Of a stretch of 64,000 bases of DNA, positions 63,935-64,000 are shown piece after piece. The stretch's first letter is position 1; each line of letters opens with the position of its first letter. The notes beneath the pieces were generated by a model, which saw only the letters and a program-made list of their open reading frames with translations, searched no databases and was not told where the DNA came from. The translations under genes and the position numbers were made by a program. This DNA is from Rhizobiales bacterium UBA3584 (GTDB lineage Bacteria > Pseudomonadota > Alphaproteobacteria > Rhizobiales > Devosiaceae): assembly GCA_002375765.1 (NCBI GenBank), contig DFMV01000021.1:46662-110661 (forward strand). Direction: 5' to 3'.

Positions 63935-64000
63935 ATGGCATTTTTCTCGATAGCGGCTTTGGCCCTGATCGCACTTATTGAGCTACTCCCCGAAAATGGG
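63935..64000 (+). CDS. Partial gene entering at window end, hydrophobic N-terminus
   Basis: ATG at 63935 has GGAGGA at 4-nt spacing. The visible 22 residues start MAFFSIAALALIALIELLPE, a signal or membrane segment. The 3' end is outside the window, so no function can be given. Confidence 0.5.
   Translation, partial: MAFFSIAALALIALIELLPENG

Noticed and set aside
46893..64000. Intact insertion sequence or ISCR2 next to floR
   Set aside because: No transposase or rolling-circle element sequence was recognised near floR.

Overview
The window is GC-rich, densely coding DNA from an alphaproteobacterium of the order Hyphomicrobiales, most likely a Devosia/Pelagibacterium-type organism (Devosiaceae). 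This is inferred from gene content: class II DAHP synthase, a second-type gltX next to nadE, DUF2865 and DUF2059 proteins, a TIGR02281 aspartic protease, a PleC-like histidine kinase, the CobT/CobS pair, and a dispersed AAAGTGG-type intergenic palindrome. No rRNA, tRNA, CRISPR array or intact insertion sequence was seen.

Region 1 (1-45.7 kb) looks like core chromosome. It opens with the end of a Yej-type oligopeptide ABC importer (yejE, yejF, then a solute-binding protein). Next come a DadA-like FAD oxidoreductase, a PAS-GGDEF-EAL protein, a tiny membrane protein and lldD-nadC. A PadR-RND efflux operon and an ArsR-Atm1-type ABC operon follow, then a long LysM protein. A translationally coupled cysS-GFA-GFA-VOC-cimA run comes next, followed by a FAH-family hydrolase, DUF2865, gltX-nadE, an outer-membrane protein, DAHP synthase, glutathione reductase, DUF2059 and rpiA. 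The stretch ends with moaA, an Lrp regulator, a histidine kinase, a GST, cobT/cobS, an aspartic protease, a LysR regulator, a methyltransferase and dusA.

Region 2 (about 45.7 kb to the window end) looks like an integrated genomic island or a mosaic of acquired DNA. A tyrosine recombinase lies head-to-head with dusA. The first 16 dusA codons are AT-rich, and the gene then switches abruptly to normal composition, as expected for an attachment site inside the 5' end of dusA. Cargo includes a FloR-type florfenicol/chloramphenicol exporter with a complete cmlA-like attenuator: a nine-residue leader peptide (MESSKSADK) directly followed by a strong hairpin. Next are a four-helix membrane protein plus GNAT pair and, facing them, an apparent RiPP locus. 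That locus has a 56-residue two-cysteine precursor (51558-51728) with its own TTGACA promoter and strong ribosome-binding site, overlapping a radical SAM gene. Beyond it are TetR with a divergent orphan nuoB and a run of redox and detoxification genes. An HxlR-controlled SMP-30/DUF1989 pair and an ECF41-type sigma factor module complete the region.

Two observations are the best supported by raw sequence. One is the precursor/radical SAM pair. The other is the ECF41 module, where the sigma gene and the divergent carboxymuconolactone-decarboxylase gene each carry TGTCACA-N16-CGTC at matching positions. No right-hand copy of the dusA attachment sequence was found by eye, so the far end of the island probably lies beyond 64 kb.
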